A stretch of DNA of 64,000 nucleotides from Bellilinea sp. GTDB taxonomy: Bacteria; Chloroflexota; Anaerolineae; Anaerolineales; Anaerolineaceae. Below the pieces are notes generated by a model that had not been told where the DNA came from, searched no databases, and worked only from the letters and a program-made list of their open reading frames with translations. Both the position numbers and the translations under genes were made by a program. The number at the start of each line of letters is the position of its first letter. Positions within the stretch are counted from its first letter, which is position 1. The stretch covers positions 186,001-250,000 of the forward strand of contig BPHQ01000001.1 in NCBI GenBank assembly GCA_026003615.1, read 5' to 3'. Shown in pieces: positions 24,866 to 32,399 of this stretch.

Positions 24866-24904
24866 ATTTTACCCGGAAATGGTTTTTTCGGTCTGTATTA
24901 TAAT
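24866..24904. promoter_or_regulatory. Divergent leaderless promoter pair
   Basis: Minus-strand TAAAAT (24866-24871) ends six bases before the ATG at 24859, and plus-strand TATAAT (24899-24904) ends six bases before the ATG at 24911. Only 51 bases separate the two start codons. Confidence 0.5.
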
Positions 24905-24910
24905 TGTCTT

Positions 24911-25381
24911 ATGATTGAGATTAATATCCCGGGGCGTGGTGAATTAAGGCTCAACCATCTGGTCTGTGATGTCAACGGGACTTTGGCTTTAGATGGCAAA
25001 TTGATTGATGGGGTGGGACGCAGCCTTTCGGTATTAAAAGACCGGTTGACCATTCACTTAATTACGGCTGATACGCATGGCAAACAGGAGATGATTGATC
25101 ATCAATTGAACTTGACTGCCCATCGTCTAAAACCCGGCAATCAGGCTGAACAAAAAGCCGAATTTGTCCGATCGTTGGGAGCCAATCAGGTCATTGCGAT
25201 AGGACAGGGCGCCAACGACGCTGCCATGCTGGCGGAGGCTGCCTTAGGGATTTGCGTCCTTTCGCGTGAAGGAGTTTCTACTGCCGCTTTACTGGCAGCC
25301 GATATTGCGGTTCCGGATATTATCAGTGCGCTGGAGTTGCTGGAAAAACCCTTAAGATTGATTGCTACCTTACGCCGATGA
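24911..25381 (+). CDS. HAD-superfamily protein, P-type-ATPase-like phosphatase domain
   Basis: This 156-residue soluble HAD protein resembles the isolated P-domain of P-type ATPases (COG4087-like). Motif I is CDVNGTLALDG with nucleophile Asp20, but the usual second Asp (DxD) is Asn. A later IGQGANDAAMLAEA motif supplies the metal-binding Asp. This N variant occurs in the family; activity is not proven. The long in-frame extension upstream lies antisense to the lipoprotein gene, so ATG 24911 is chosen, with TATAAT six bases upstream and no ribosome-binding site. It overlaps the DUF389-like gene (ATGA). Confidence 0.78.
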   Translation: MIEINIPGRGELRLNHLVCDVNGTLALDGKLIDGVGRSLSVLKDRLTIHLITADTHGKQEMIDHQLNLTAHRLKPGNQAEQKAEFVRSLGANQVIAIGQGANDAAMLAEAALGICVLSREGVSTAALLAADIAVPDIISALELLEKPLRLIATLRR

Positions 25382-26580
25382 GCATTCCAACCAGTGAACC
25401 TTTGCTACCCGAAGATGAAAATCGTCTGCCGCCTGCCCGTCGAAGACGGGTACGGCGCGCCTTGCTCCCTGTGGGGGGAGATGAACGGGCAGCCTTTTTC
25501 GAACAACTGGCGTATCAGGTTACACCCGGTTACGAGTTTTTTCTGTTCACCTTTTTGGCGGGCGTAGGGATAGGAATTGCTATCTGGCTGGATTCACCTG
25601 CTTTGTACCTTTTGGCGGCTTTGATCGCACCCTTTCTTGGACCGGCATTGGGGCTTTCATTGGCGGTCGTGGTGGGTTCCGGTAAATTTTTCCTGAAATC
25701 GTTGGGTAGTTTACTGATTGCCTGTTTGCTTATTTTTGGGCTGAGTGTGCTGGCCGGTGGAATTGGAAAACTGGTTTCACCGGATAATTCTCTTACCCTG
25801 CCGCTGAACTTTTCTCTCTTTTCGATACCCAATTTCGTTGTCCTGGCTTTGGGTGTGGGTTTCGCTAATTACATGCTGGTGCGCAACCCGCGCCAAAAAC
25901 CACTGGTCGCCAGTGTGGCCATAGCATATGAATTGCTGCTGCCTTTGGGAGTAGCGGGCTTTTCATTAAGCTATGGACTGCCCGGCTCATGGGTGGACGG
26001 TGTAATTGTGTTCGTCGTTCATTTGGCATGGTCAGCGTTGGTTGGTGCCATTGTTTTGTTTATCATGGGGTTGAAGCCCGCCAATATATTCGGGTATACG
26101 TTGAGTTCATCCATTATTTTGATCGGTTTGATTGCGATGGTGATGATTGCTGGCTTGATGACAGCCCGGCCGGTGGTCGTGGCTACTTTACCGACCAGTA
26201 CCTCCACACCAACATGGGCTTCGACGACACCTTCCCAGCCTTCGCTGACACCCTCCACATCCCCCTCCCCCATGCCGCCGACCTTAACACCAACGGCGAC
26301 CATACCACCCACTTTTACTCCAACAGTTACCGTTACCCCTCAGCCGACTCCCGTTTGGGCGCGGGTCTATGCGCCGATGAGCGATGGTGCCATTGTACGC
26401 GAAGAACCCGGTGGTAAGGCTGTTACTTCCTTGCTCAATGGCAGTCTTGTGCAGGTGATTTCTGAACCGGTAAGAGGCGAAGGTAATTCTGTATGGGTTC
26501 AGGTACGTACAGATAACGGAACGGTGGGATGGATGTTACAAACCTTGCTGGCGACGGCAACCCCCGCACCCGCATGGTAG
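25378..26580 (+). CDS. DUF389-like membrane protein with extracellular SH3b domain
   Basis: The protein has 400 residues. A basic N-terminus (PPARRRRVRRALL) leads into six to eight membrane segments with the DUF389 hallmark LDSPALYLLAALIAPFLGPALGL (about 65-90). A Thr/Pro/Ser linker of about 65 residues follows, and then a C-terminal SH3b-like domain (ARVYAPMSDGAIVREEPGGKAVTSLLNGSLVQVI). DUF389 function is unknown; SH3b domains often bind peptidoglycan, so the tail may fix the protein to the wall. It overlaps the HAD gene by four bases. Confidence 0.82.
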   Translation: MSIPTSEPLLPEDENRLPPARRRRVRRALLPVGGDERAAFFEQLAYQVTPGYEFFLFTFLAGVGIGIAIWLDSPALYLLAALIAPFLGPALGLSLAVVVGSGKFFLKSLGSLLIACLLIFGLSVLAGGIGKLVSPDNSLTLPLNFSLFSIPNFVVLALGVGFANYMLVRNPRQKPLVASVAIAYELLLPLGVAGFSLSYGLPGSWVDGVIVFVVHLAWSALVGAIVLFIMGLKPANIFGYTLSSSIILIGLIAMVMIAGLMTARPVVVATLPTSTSTPTWASTTPSQPSLTPSTSPSPMPPTLTPTATIPPTFTPTVTVTPQPTPVWARVYAPMSDGAIVREEPGGKAVTSLLNGSLVQVISEPVRGEGNSVWVQVRTDNGTVGWMLQTLLATATPAPAW

Positions 26581-26602
26581 AAATGCAAGAACTGGTAAAT
26601 CA

Positions 26603-26631
26603 CAGGGTTATAAACCCTGATAATTTTTTAC
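26603..26631 (+). terminator. Terminator after the HAD/DUF389 operon
   Basis: CAGGGTT (26603-26609), ATA, AACCCTG (26613-26619), then ATAATTTTTT. The stem is only 7 bp but is followed by a good T run. Confidence 0.65.
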
Positions 26632-26644
26632 ACAGGAGCTTGGT

Positions 26645-28105
26645 ATGACAATTCACTTTGGCACGGATGGATGGCGTGCGGTTATCTCGGATACCTTTAC
26701 TTTTAATAATTTACGGCTGGTTACACAGGCAATTGCGGATGCTGTGGCAACCGATGGCTGGTTGAACGGAACAGGCAGCCATTTAATGCCAAATCCACGT
26801 GTGATGGTAGTTGGGTTTGATACTCGTTTCCTTTCGGACCGCTATGCAGCCGAAGCGGCTCGTGTACTGGCTGCCAATGGATTTACCGTACATCTGGCGC
26901 AAGCCGATGCACCTACGCCGGCCATTTCGTATGCGGTGCGTCATTTGAATGCCATAGGCGGTATCATGATCACTGCCTCACATAATGCGCCGCGTTACAA
27001 TGGGGTAAAGCTGAAGGCTGCTTTTGGCGGGTCTGCATCTCCCGAACAGTGTCGTAAGGTTGAAGTTTACCTCAACGACAATGAAGCACAGGCGCGCGGC
27101 CCCAATTTGATGGAGTTTGAGCAAGCCCGGCAGTTAAATCTGATTCAACGGTTCAACCCAATTCCCGCTTATGCCGATCACCTGCGCCGGTTGATTGACT
27201 TTGACTTGATCGCGGAAAATCCACAACGAATTGTGGTTGACTCGATGTATGGGTCTGGGCGGGGTGTGATTCGTTCCATTCTTCAGGGAACCGGCTGTGA
27301 AGTTTTTGAGATACGCGGGGAGATGAATCCGGGCTTTGGCGGCGTTCATCCAGAACCTATCAGCCGTTATTTGGGTGCGCTGGCCGGGGCCATCTCTACC
27401 GGGGCAGGAAGTTTTGGGTTGGCTACCGATGGTGATGCTGACCGAATTGGGGCCATGGATGAGCGCGGCAATTTTGTTGACCCGCATAAGATCATGGCAT
27501 TGGCATTGCGTTATCTGGTTAAGAAACGTGGCTGGCAGGGCTCGGTGGTGCGCACCGTTTCTACCACACGGATGATTGATCGTCTTGCCCGTAAGTACGG
27601 ATTGACCCTGCATGAAACCCCGGTCGGTTTCAACCACATTGCCGATTACATGCTCAAAGAAGATGTGCTGATTGGTGGGGAAGAATCGGGTGGAATTTCT
27701 TTCAAAGGTCATATCCCCGAAGGGGACGGCATTTTGATGGGTTTATTGATCGTTGAGATGGTGGCCGATTCGGGGGGAAGTCTGGTAGATCTGGTGGAGG
27801 ATTTGTTGACAGATGTCGGACCGGCATTCTATGAACGGCGCGATTTGCGCTTGAAACATCCGGTTGCCAAAGATAAAATGACAGCTCGCCTGCAAAATGA
27901 AGCCCCTGCTCAGATTGGTGGAGAAGCGATCATCGAGGTCAGTACCCGCGATGGCGTCAAGTACATTCTTGCCGATGATTCGTGGCTTTTGATTCGTCCC
28001 TCAGGCACCGAACCCGTCTTGAGGGTATATGCAGAGGGGCGTTCAGTGGAGATGGTTAAGGAATTGTTGAAATATGGCGAGGGAGTGGCAGCCAGCGTTG
28101 CTTGA
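26645..28105 (+). CDS. Phosphoglucomutase/phosphomannomutase
   Basis: This 486-residue alpha-D-phosphohexomutase interconverts 1- and 6-phosphates of glucose or mannose (or glucosamine), supplying glycan precursors. All four domains are present: the phosphoserine loop ITASHNAPRYNGVKL (Ser112), the metal loop ATDGDADRIG, the sugar loop GGEESGG, and the phosphate-binding loop LIRPSGTEPVLRVY. CAGGAGCT precedes the ATG. It stands alone between two terminators. Sugar specificity is not clear from these motifs. Confidence 0.95.
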   Translation: MTIHFGTDGWRAVISDTFTFNNLRLVTQAIADAVATDGWLNGTGSHLMPNPRVMVVGFDTRFLSDRYAAEAARVLAANGFTVHLAQADAPTPAISYAVRHLNAIGGIMITASHNAPRYNGVKLKAAFGGSASPEQCRKVEVYLNDNEAQARGPNLMEFEQARQLNLIQRFNPIPAYADHLRRLIDFDLIAENPQRIVVDSMYGSGRGVIRSILQGTGCEVFEIRGEMNPGFGGVHPEPISRYLGALAGAISTGAGSFGLATDGDADRIGAMDERGNFVDPHKIMALALRYLVKKRGWQGSVVRTVSTTRMIDRLARKYGLTLHETPVGFNHIADYMLKEDVLIGGEESGGISFKGHIPEGDGILMGLLIVEMVADSGGSLVDLVEDLLTDVGPAFYERRDLRLKHPVAKDKMTARLQNEAPAQIGGEAIIEVSTRDGVKYILADDSWLLIRPSGTEPVLRVYAEGRSVEMVKELLKYGEGVAASVA

Positions 28106-28133
28106 AGGAAGGGCTTGCTCTTTGAATTTTGTG

Positions 28134-28171
28134 ACAATCCCCGGCGACCCACTGCCGGGGATTGTGTTTTT
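28134..28171 (+). terminator. Terminator after the phosphohexomutase gene
   Basis: ACAATCCCCGGC (28134-28145) pairs with GCCGGGGATTGT (28154-28165), with an 8-base loop and GTTTTT after it. Confidence 0.92.
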
Positions 28172-28239
28172 CGAGGAGAAAGTGCACCCGCTTGTCAGAT
28201 GACAGCCGGTTAATGAGTTAGCAGGAATGCCGAAAAGGA

Positions 28240-28872
28240 TTAACCGCTGGTCGAAAGGCGTAAACGCCGCACGATCATTACAACCAGAATTAGGGCAAGG
28301 GCTACCCCGAACATGCCGGGCAATCCCACTTCATCCATAAAACCAGTGTTGGGTAGGGCGGTCGAGGTAGGTGCAAGCGTGCCCGCCCCAAGGGTAGGTG
28401 GGACGGTTGGACTGCCCTGAGCTACAGAAGTGAGGAAGGCAGCCACCGTTGCTGTGCGGGCAGCCGAATCGCCTTCTGCGAGGACACCGGAAGTAGCGGT
28501 CGGCTGAGGAGTGCTGGTTGCAATCACAACCACTACGGTGGGCGTCCACGTTGGCGGCATGACGGCTTTTTCGGTCATGCGTCCAATTTCCTGAATGTAA
28601 ATATCGGTAGCCTGTTGGGCAATTGCTGTATTTTGAGCGTTGATTTGTGCAGCCTGCTGAGTGTACTCACTGGCACGATTGCGGTTGGCAATGACAAAAA
28701 TGATGATGACAACCACAGCCAGCACAAACACGCTGGCAATCACGCCAACTACAAGCCAAAAAGTCTTGTTGCTTTTTGGTTCGCCCTCTTCTTCCGGTAG
28801 TGGTTCCTCCGCATAATCGGGTTTGAATTCTTCAAATGGATTTTCTTCGGGGTTATTATTGTCTATGTTCAT
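28240..28872 (-). CDS. LPNTG surface protein, likely sortase substrate
   Basis: The protein has 210 residues. An acidic N-terminus (EENPFEEF..EEEGEP) and one membrane segment (about 38-62) are followed by a coiled-coil-like Gln/Ala region, a Thr/Pro-rich region and a C-terminal sorting signal: LPNTG (173-177), a hydrophobic stretch (187-200) and RRLRL. That is the standard signal for sortase cleavage. It also keeps an N-terminal membrane segment without a signal-peptidase site, so it would be tethered at both ends before sorting. A sortase gene lies at 4350-5258. AGGAG precedes the ATG. It is the last gene of the 28240-36415 operon. Confidence 0.85.
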   Translation of the reverse strand: MNIDNNNPEENPFEEFKPDYAEEPLPEEEGEPKSNKTFWLVVGVIASVFVLAVVVIIIFVIANRNRASEYTQQAAQINAQNTAIAQQATDIYIQEIGRMTEKAVMPPTWTPTVVVVIATSTPQPTATSGVLAEGDSAARTATVAAFLTSVAQGSPTVPPTLGAGTLAPTSTALPNTGFMDEVGLPGMFGVALALILVVMIVRRLRLSTSG

Positions 28873-28890
28873 GGGTGCTTCTCCTAGAGG

Positions 28891-29940
28891 TTATTCTAGC
28901 ACATCCAGGTTTGTGAGTGGTAACGAAATCACCTGGTTATTTTCCAGACGAATTTCCGCCACCTGAACTCGCAAACCTCCCGGCAAAGTAACCCGCCCTG
29001 GTCGAATAGCGACGAGTGTGCCAATTTCGCCGCTATGAGGCGCACTGAGAACGCGCACCGTTTGTCCTGCGGTAAACTCTACTACGTCCATGGGAGTTTG
29101 ACCCTGGGAGGGTAACGAGACGACAACTTCCGGTCTTTCTCCAAATTCCGGGTTCCAGCCAGTGTTGATAGCTGTTTCTCGTTTTTCATGTGTTTTCAGC
29201 AGGCGAAAGGCGGCCCGATTCATCGGGATTTGCCCAAAGCCTTCTGTCACCATAATGGGAACGCTGCATTTTTGGGCGGCGCTGATTAATGCAGCCGAGA
29301 TACTGCCAAGCACCAAACCCCTCAGGGGTAATTCTTCGGCAGCGTCCAGCGCATCGGCTTTTTGGATAAAGCCGCCAACAACAATCGAGCCCCGCAAACT
29401 CATATCCATATTTGCGCGGTGAATCTCTTCATCCGGCTGGGAAACGGCAAACTGCAAGAGTCCTCCATTGACCTGACCATTGCCCCACACGCCTTGAATC
29501 AGCGCTCCGTGAGTTTCGACAATAACTCCTCGTTCGGACAGTACTTCGCTGACCACTCCATTCAAACCGGCTTTGAGTTCAAAGTGTTCTCCGGCTTTTT
29601 CGAGAAGTATTTGACCACGCTGGATTGCTACAATGGTTGCATCAAGCGGGGCGCGAATGACTTTGGGAAGTAACCCACCGGTTTGGGCAAGAATATCTCC
29701 CTTTTCTACTCTTTCACCCACTTTCCGCTCGATTAAGCGGTGAGCCTGTTCGGCCCGCCTCAATCCCAAAATTCGGCGCACATCCACCAGCATGTGACTG
29801 CCGGGTAGATCAGCTTCGGCGACCACGTAAGCGGCGTTTACCTCCTGTCCAACTCGTGCCAGTATACGCCCCTTGCTCGGTAACATACGTGCCCGGCGGA
29901 TATGTGCCAGTGGGAGAATATGGGTGACTGGAGCGATCAT
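28891..29940 (-). CDS. Conserved protein with barrel-sandwich and KOW-like domains
   Basis: This 349-residue protein has no signal peptide. The middle (about 75-150: KVGERVEKGDILAQTGGLLPKVIRAPLDATIV) looks like a barrel-sandwich/lipoyl-type hairpin domain. The C-terminus (GQTVRVLSAPHSGEIGTLVAI ... VISLPLTNLDVLE) looks like a KOW motif. I know of no characterised member. ATG 29940 is preferred, with GAGGT and AAGGA upstream; TTG 29961 is an alternative. It follows the MutL-like ATPase by 45 bases, so a partnership is plausible. Confidence 0.65.
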   Translation of the reverse strand: MIAPVTHILPLAHIRRARMLPSKGRILARVGQEVNAAYVVAEADLPGSHMLVDVRRILGLRRAEQAHRLIERKVGERVEKGDILAQTGGLLPKVIRAPLDATIVAIQRGQILLEKAGEHFELKAGLNGVVSEVLSERGVIVETHGALIQGVWGNGQVNGGLLQFAVSQPDEEIHRANMDMSLRGSIVVGGFIQKADALDAAEELPLRGLVLGSISAALISAAQKCSVPIMVTEGFGQIPMNRAAFRLLKTHEKRETAINTGWNPEFGERPEVVVSLPSQGQTPMDVVEFTAGQTVRVLSAPHSGEIGTLVAIRPGRVTLPGGLRVQVAEIRLENNQVISLPLTNLDVLE

Positions 29941-29985
29941 TTTCCTTGTGACCTCAATCAAGAGAGTGCAATAACTGTACCAGAT

Positions 29986-31707
29986 TTAAACGCCGAAGCC
30001 GGTTGCCCATTTCTTAAGCATATCCCGCCGCCGGGCAGCATCCGCCGGTAAGGGTAAAGGACGGCCGCGGGCATCCACGATGACACCACACACGCCACCG
30101 ATTACTTTGAATGAACGGGTGTTATCTCTGCCAATCGGGTCAATGGTAATGGGGCGTAAAGGTTGCAGATGGACTTTGGCGGTTTGTCCAGCCTGGATGG
30201 GTAGGGCGGTGACGCTGCCCTGGCGAACTTCCATGCTGATCTGGTTCCCGTTATCGTACTCCACCTTCACTTTGAGTATGGTTGTCCCATAACGGGCGTT
30301 GCTGAGTGGGACGATGACGGTTCCCAGATTCACAAAGGCGTTTGACTCGATGACCTGAACCGGCAGGATGGTATTGTTTGTGGAAATGATACCTAAAGCG
30401 GCGGTTAATCCATGGGCATCCTGAACAAAAGTAGTAACCCCAAAGGGTTGAAGACCATCCACCAGCATCATCAGGCTCGTCTGAGGAGACCACTGGGTGA
30501 GTGGCATACCTGCCGCGAGAATGGGTTCGACTAATAAAGGCGTGTTTGGGTACCGGCTACGGTGTTGGTTTAACCCATTCCATAATATTTGGCGAATGGC
30601 TGCCTGTTCAATCGCGGCGGTTTCGGCAGTAACTGGCAGCAGGGTGGGGTGAAGGGTTTTATGCCAGAGATAATCTTCCACGACGCGTTCAGGAACATGG
30701 ATGGGAAGCCAGCGGCTGATTTCTGAAATGGGTATGGCACGCAAGGCCTGAGCCATGCCCGTGCCGGTACCCATAGGAAATACGCTGACCTCTGAGTTTC
30801 CTTGAAAGGCGCTGGCAACGATCAGATTGCCTGCTCCTAAATCTACCCCCAAGACCCCTTTACCGGGATTGTTGATACGGCTCAGGAAGCGAATCATTCT
30901 GGCGAAAGCGTAAGGGGCAGAAAGCGGTTCAACCGCCAGAATAGAACGATATGACTGGAGCCCACCGATTTGGCGCGAGCGAATGTGAAATTCAGCGTCT
31001 GCGAGGACATCCTGCGCGGGTGAGAGATTCTCCACATCAATCTCAGGTCGCAAATTCGGGGCTACATGGACTTGTGTATAGGTACTCAATACATCCTTGA
31101 CAGGAGTGATAAGGGCATTGTTACCCGCATAAATTATTTCGGGTCTTTTTTCCCGGGGAATTATTTGTAAGGCAAAGGTGAGCAGGTCAACATTTTTGGC
31201 AATCGAGCGGCTTGCTCCTTGATCGGTGCCACCGGTGAGAATAATTAAATCCGGTTTGGCATGCAGCAAGGCATCTATTTGAACTTCGGGAGGGCGGCGG
31301 TCATTCAATCCAATGGCTTCGGTGATCAAGGTGTGGGCTGAAGCGGCGAGGCGGCGGGCGCTTTCCAATGACACATCCTCCAACAGCCCCATGATAACCA
31401 CACGCAGCGGTTGACCGGCAGTATAGGTCAGCACCACCTGATCTACTCCGCTACCATCGGCTTTTCCGGGCAGAATCAGACGGGACTCTTCCAGGAGAAT
31501 GCGTGAAGTGATCTCCTGCAAGTTTGAGATTGCCAGGTGAATGCCTTCCGAAATGTCAAAGAACGGGGTTTGAATGGTTGTTGGTGCCCGACCGGCGCCA
31601 ATGAAACGATATTGCCCGTCCACTACATCGAACAGCAACGCACGGGTATGAATACTGCCAATTTCAATGGCGAGAACGGATTCGGCGTCAACTAGTGAGG
31701 TGGTCAT
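29986..31707 (-). CDS. MutL (glutamate mutase L)-like ASKHA ATPase
   Basis: The 573-residue protein resembles MutL, the ASKHA-fold (actin/sugar kinase/Hsp70) protein often found beside the two glutamate mutase subunits. Two phosphate loops are visible: VLAIEIGSIHTRALLFDVV near the N-terminus and LGVDLGAGNLIVASAF near residue 285, as well as LIILTGGTDQGAS. Glutamate mutase genes are absent here; its neighbours are membrane proteins. A role outside B12 metabolism is therefore likely, but its target is unknown. ATG 31707 is used; GTG 31713 is an alternative. Confidence 0.75.
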   Translation of the reverse strand: MTTSLVDAESVLAIEIGSIHTRALLFDVVDGQYRFIGAGRAPTTIQTPFFDISEGIHLAISNLQEITSRILLEESRLILPGKADGSGVDQVVLTYTAGQPLRVVIMGLLEDVSLESARRLAASAHTLITEAIGLNDRRPPEVQIDALLHAKPDLIILTGGTDQGASRSIAKNVDLLTFALQIIPREKRPEIIYAGNNALITPVKDVLSTYTQVHVAPNLRPEIDVENLSPAQDVLADAEFHIRSRQIGGLQSYRSILAVEPLSAPYAFARMIRFLSRINNPGKGVLGVDLGAGNLIVASAFQGNSEVSVFPMGTGTGMAQALRAIPISEISRWLPIHVPERVVEDYLWHKTLHPTLLPVTAETAAIEQAAIRQILWNGLNQHRSRYPNTPLLVEPILAAGMPLTQWSPQTSLMMLVDGLQPFGVTTFVQDAHGLTAALGIISTNNTILPVQVIESNAFVNLGTVIVPLSNARYGTTILKVKVEYDNGNQISMEVRQGSVTALPIQAGQTAKVHLQPLRPITIDPIGRDNTRSFKVIGGVCGVIVDARGRPLPLPADAARRRDMLKKWATGFGV

Positions 31708-31716
31708 AGACACTTT

Positions 31717-32394
31717 TCAAGGAAGAAAGGTTTGAATTGTCGTGCGCAGAAAATCAAAGCGCTCAATCAGCGCTGTGAGGGCAGCTGCAAGCACACCTGC
31801 ATATAAGGCTCCAAGTGTGATGGCAATGAAGATTTGTCCGACAAAGGCTGCCATTTGGACAGGCGTGGAGCGGCTGGTTTGTTGATTGGCCTTTCTGCGG
31901 GCGCTGAACTGAAAATAGATCAATGTAGAAACTGTACCGATGGCTAAAATCAAACCGCTGATCAATTGCCCACCGGCTTGCAAACCGCTGCTGCTTTGCG
32001 AAAGTGCGAAAGGTTGAATTGCGCCGCGGATCTGACCAAAAAGGGTACCGCTGACCGCTCCCCCTACAATTACAGCGGCTCCGCTGCCAACCAGAAAAGC
32101 CATTGAAGGATTTCCCAGGGATGTCAGGCGGGGGAATAACTTCAAAAGCAGTAATGCACTCAGCACTGCTGGCACCACGGCGAGCAGTTTTTCGGTAGGG
32201 TTGCCAAAAATAAGCGGAAAGACCAGGCGAGGGACAATGACTTCAAATAGTAGGATGACGGCCACGTAACCGGCTGAAGCGCCAACAAAAAGATATGCAG
32301 CCAAACGGAAGAGAGGATTGTCCCCAAGCAGATAACTGAGGGTCAGCAAAGTAAGAATGAAGGCAACCGCAGTCCAGACAAAGTCAGCATCCAT
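31717..32394 (-). CDS. Polytopic membrane protein, unknown function
   Basis: This 225-residue protein has about six hydrophobic segments (for example 5-25, 30-52, 68-88, 97-120, 143-163, 180-207) and no catalytic motif I know. A basic loop (SARRKANQQTSRSTP) precedes the last segment. It lies between the MutL-like ATPase and the repeat-bearing zinc-ribbon protein, with gaps of under 10 bases, in the eight-gene operon. Confidence 0.65.
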   Translation of the reverse strand: MDADFVWTAVAFILTLLTLSYLLGDNPLFRLAAYLFVGASAGYVAVILLFEVIVPRLVFPLIFGNPTEKLLAVVPAVLSALLLLKLFPRLTSLGNPSMAFLVGSGAAVIVGGAVSGTLFGQIRGAIQPFALSQSSSGLQAGGQLISGLILAIGTVSTLIYFQFSARRKANQQTSRSTPVQMAAFVGQIFIAITLGALYAGVLAAALTALIERFDFLRTTIQTFLP

Positions 32395-32399
32395 GAGGC

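Noticed and set aside
24473-24910. A 146-codon N-terminal extension of the HAD gene.
   Set aside because: It is antisense to the lipoprotein gene, has no homology to HAD proteins, and a promoter -10 lies just before ATG 24911.
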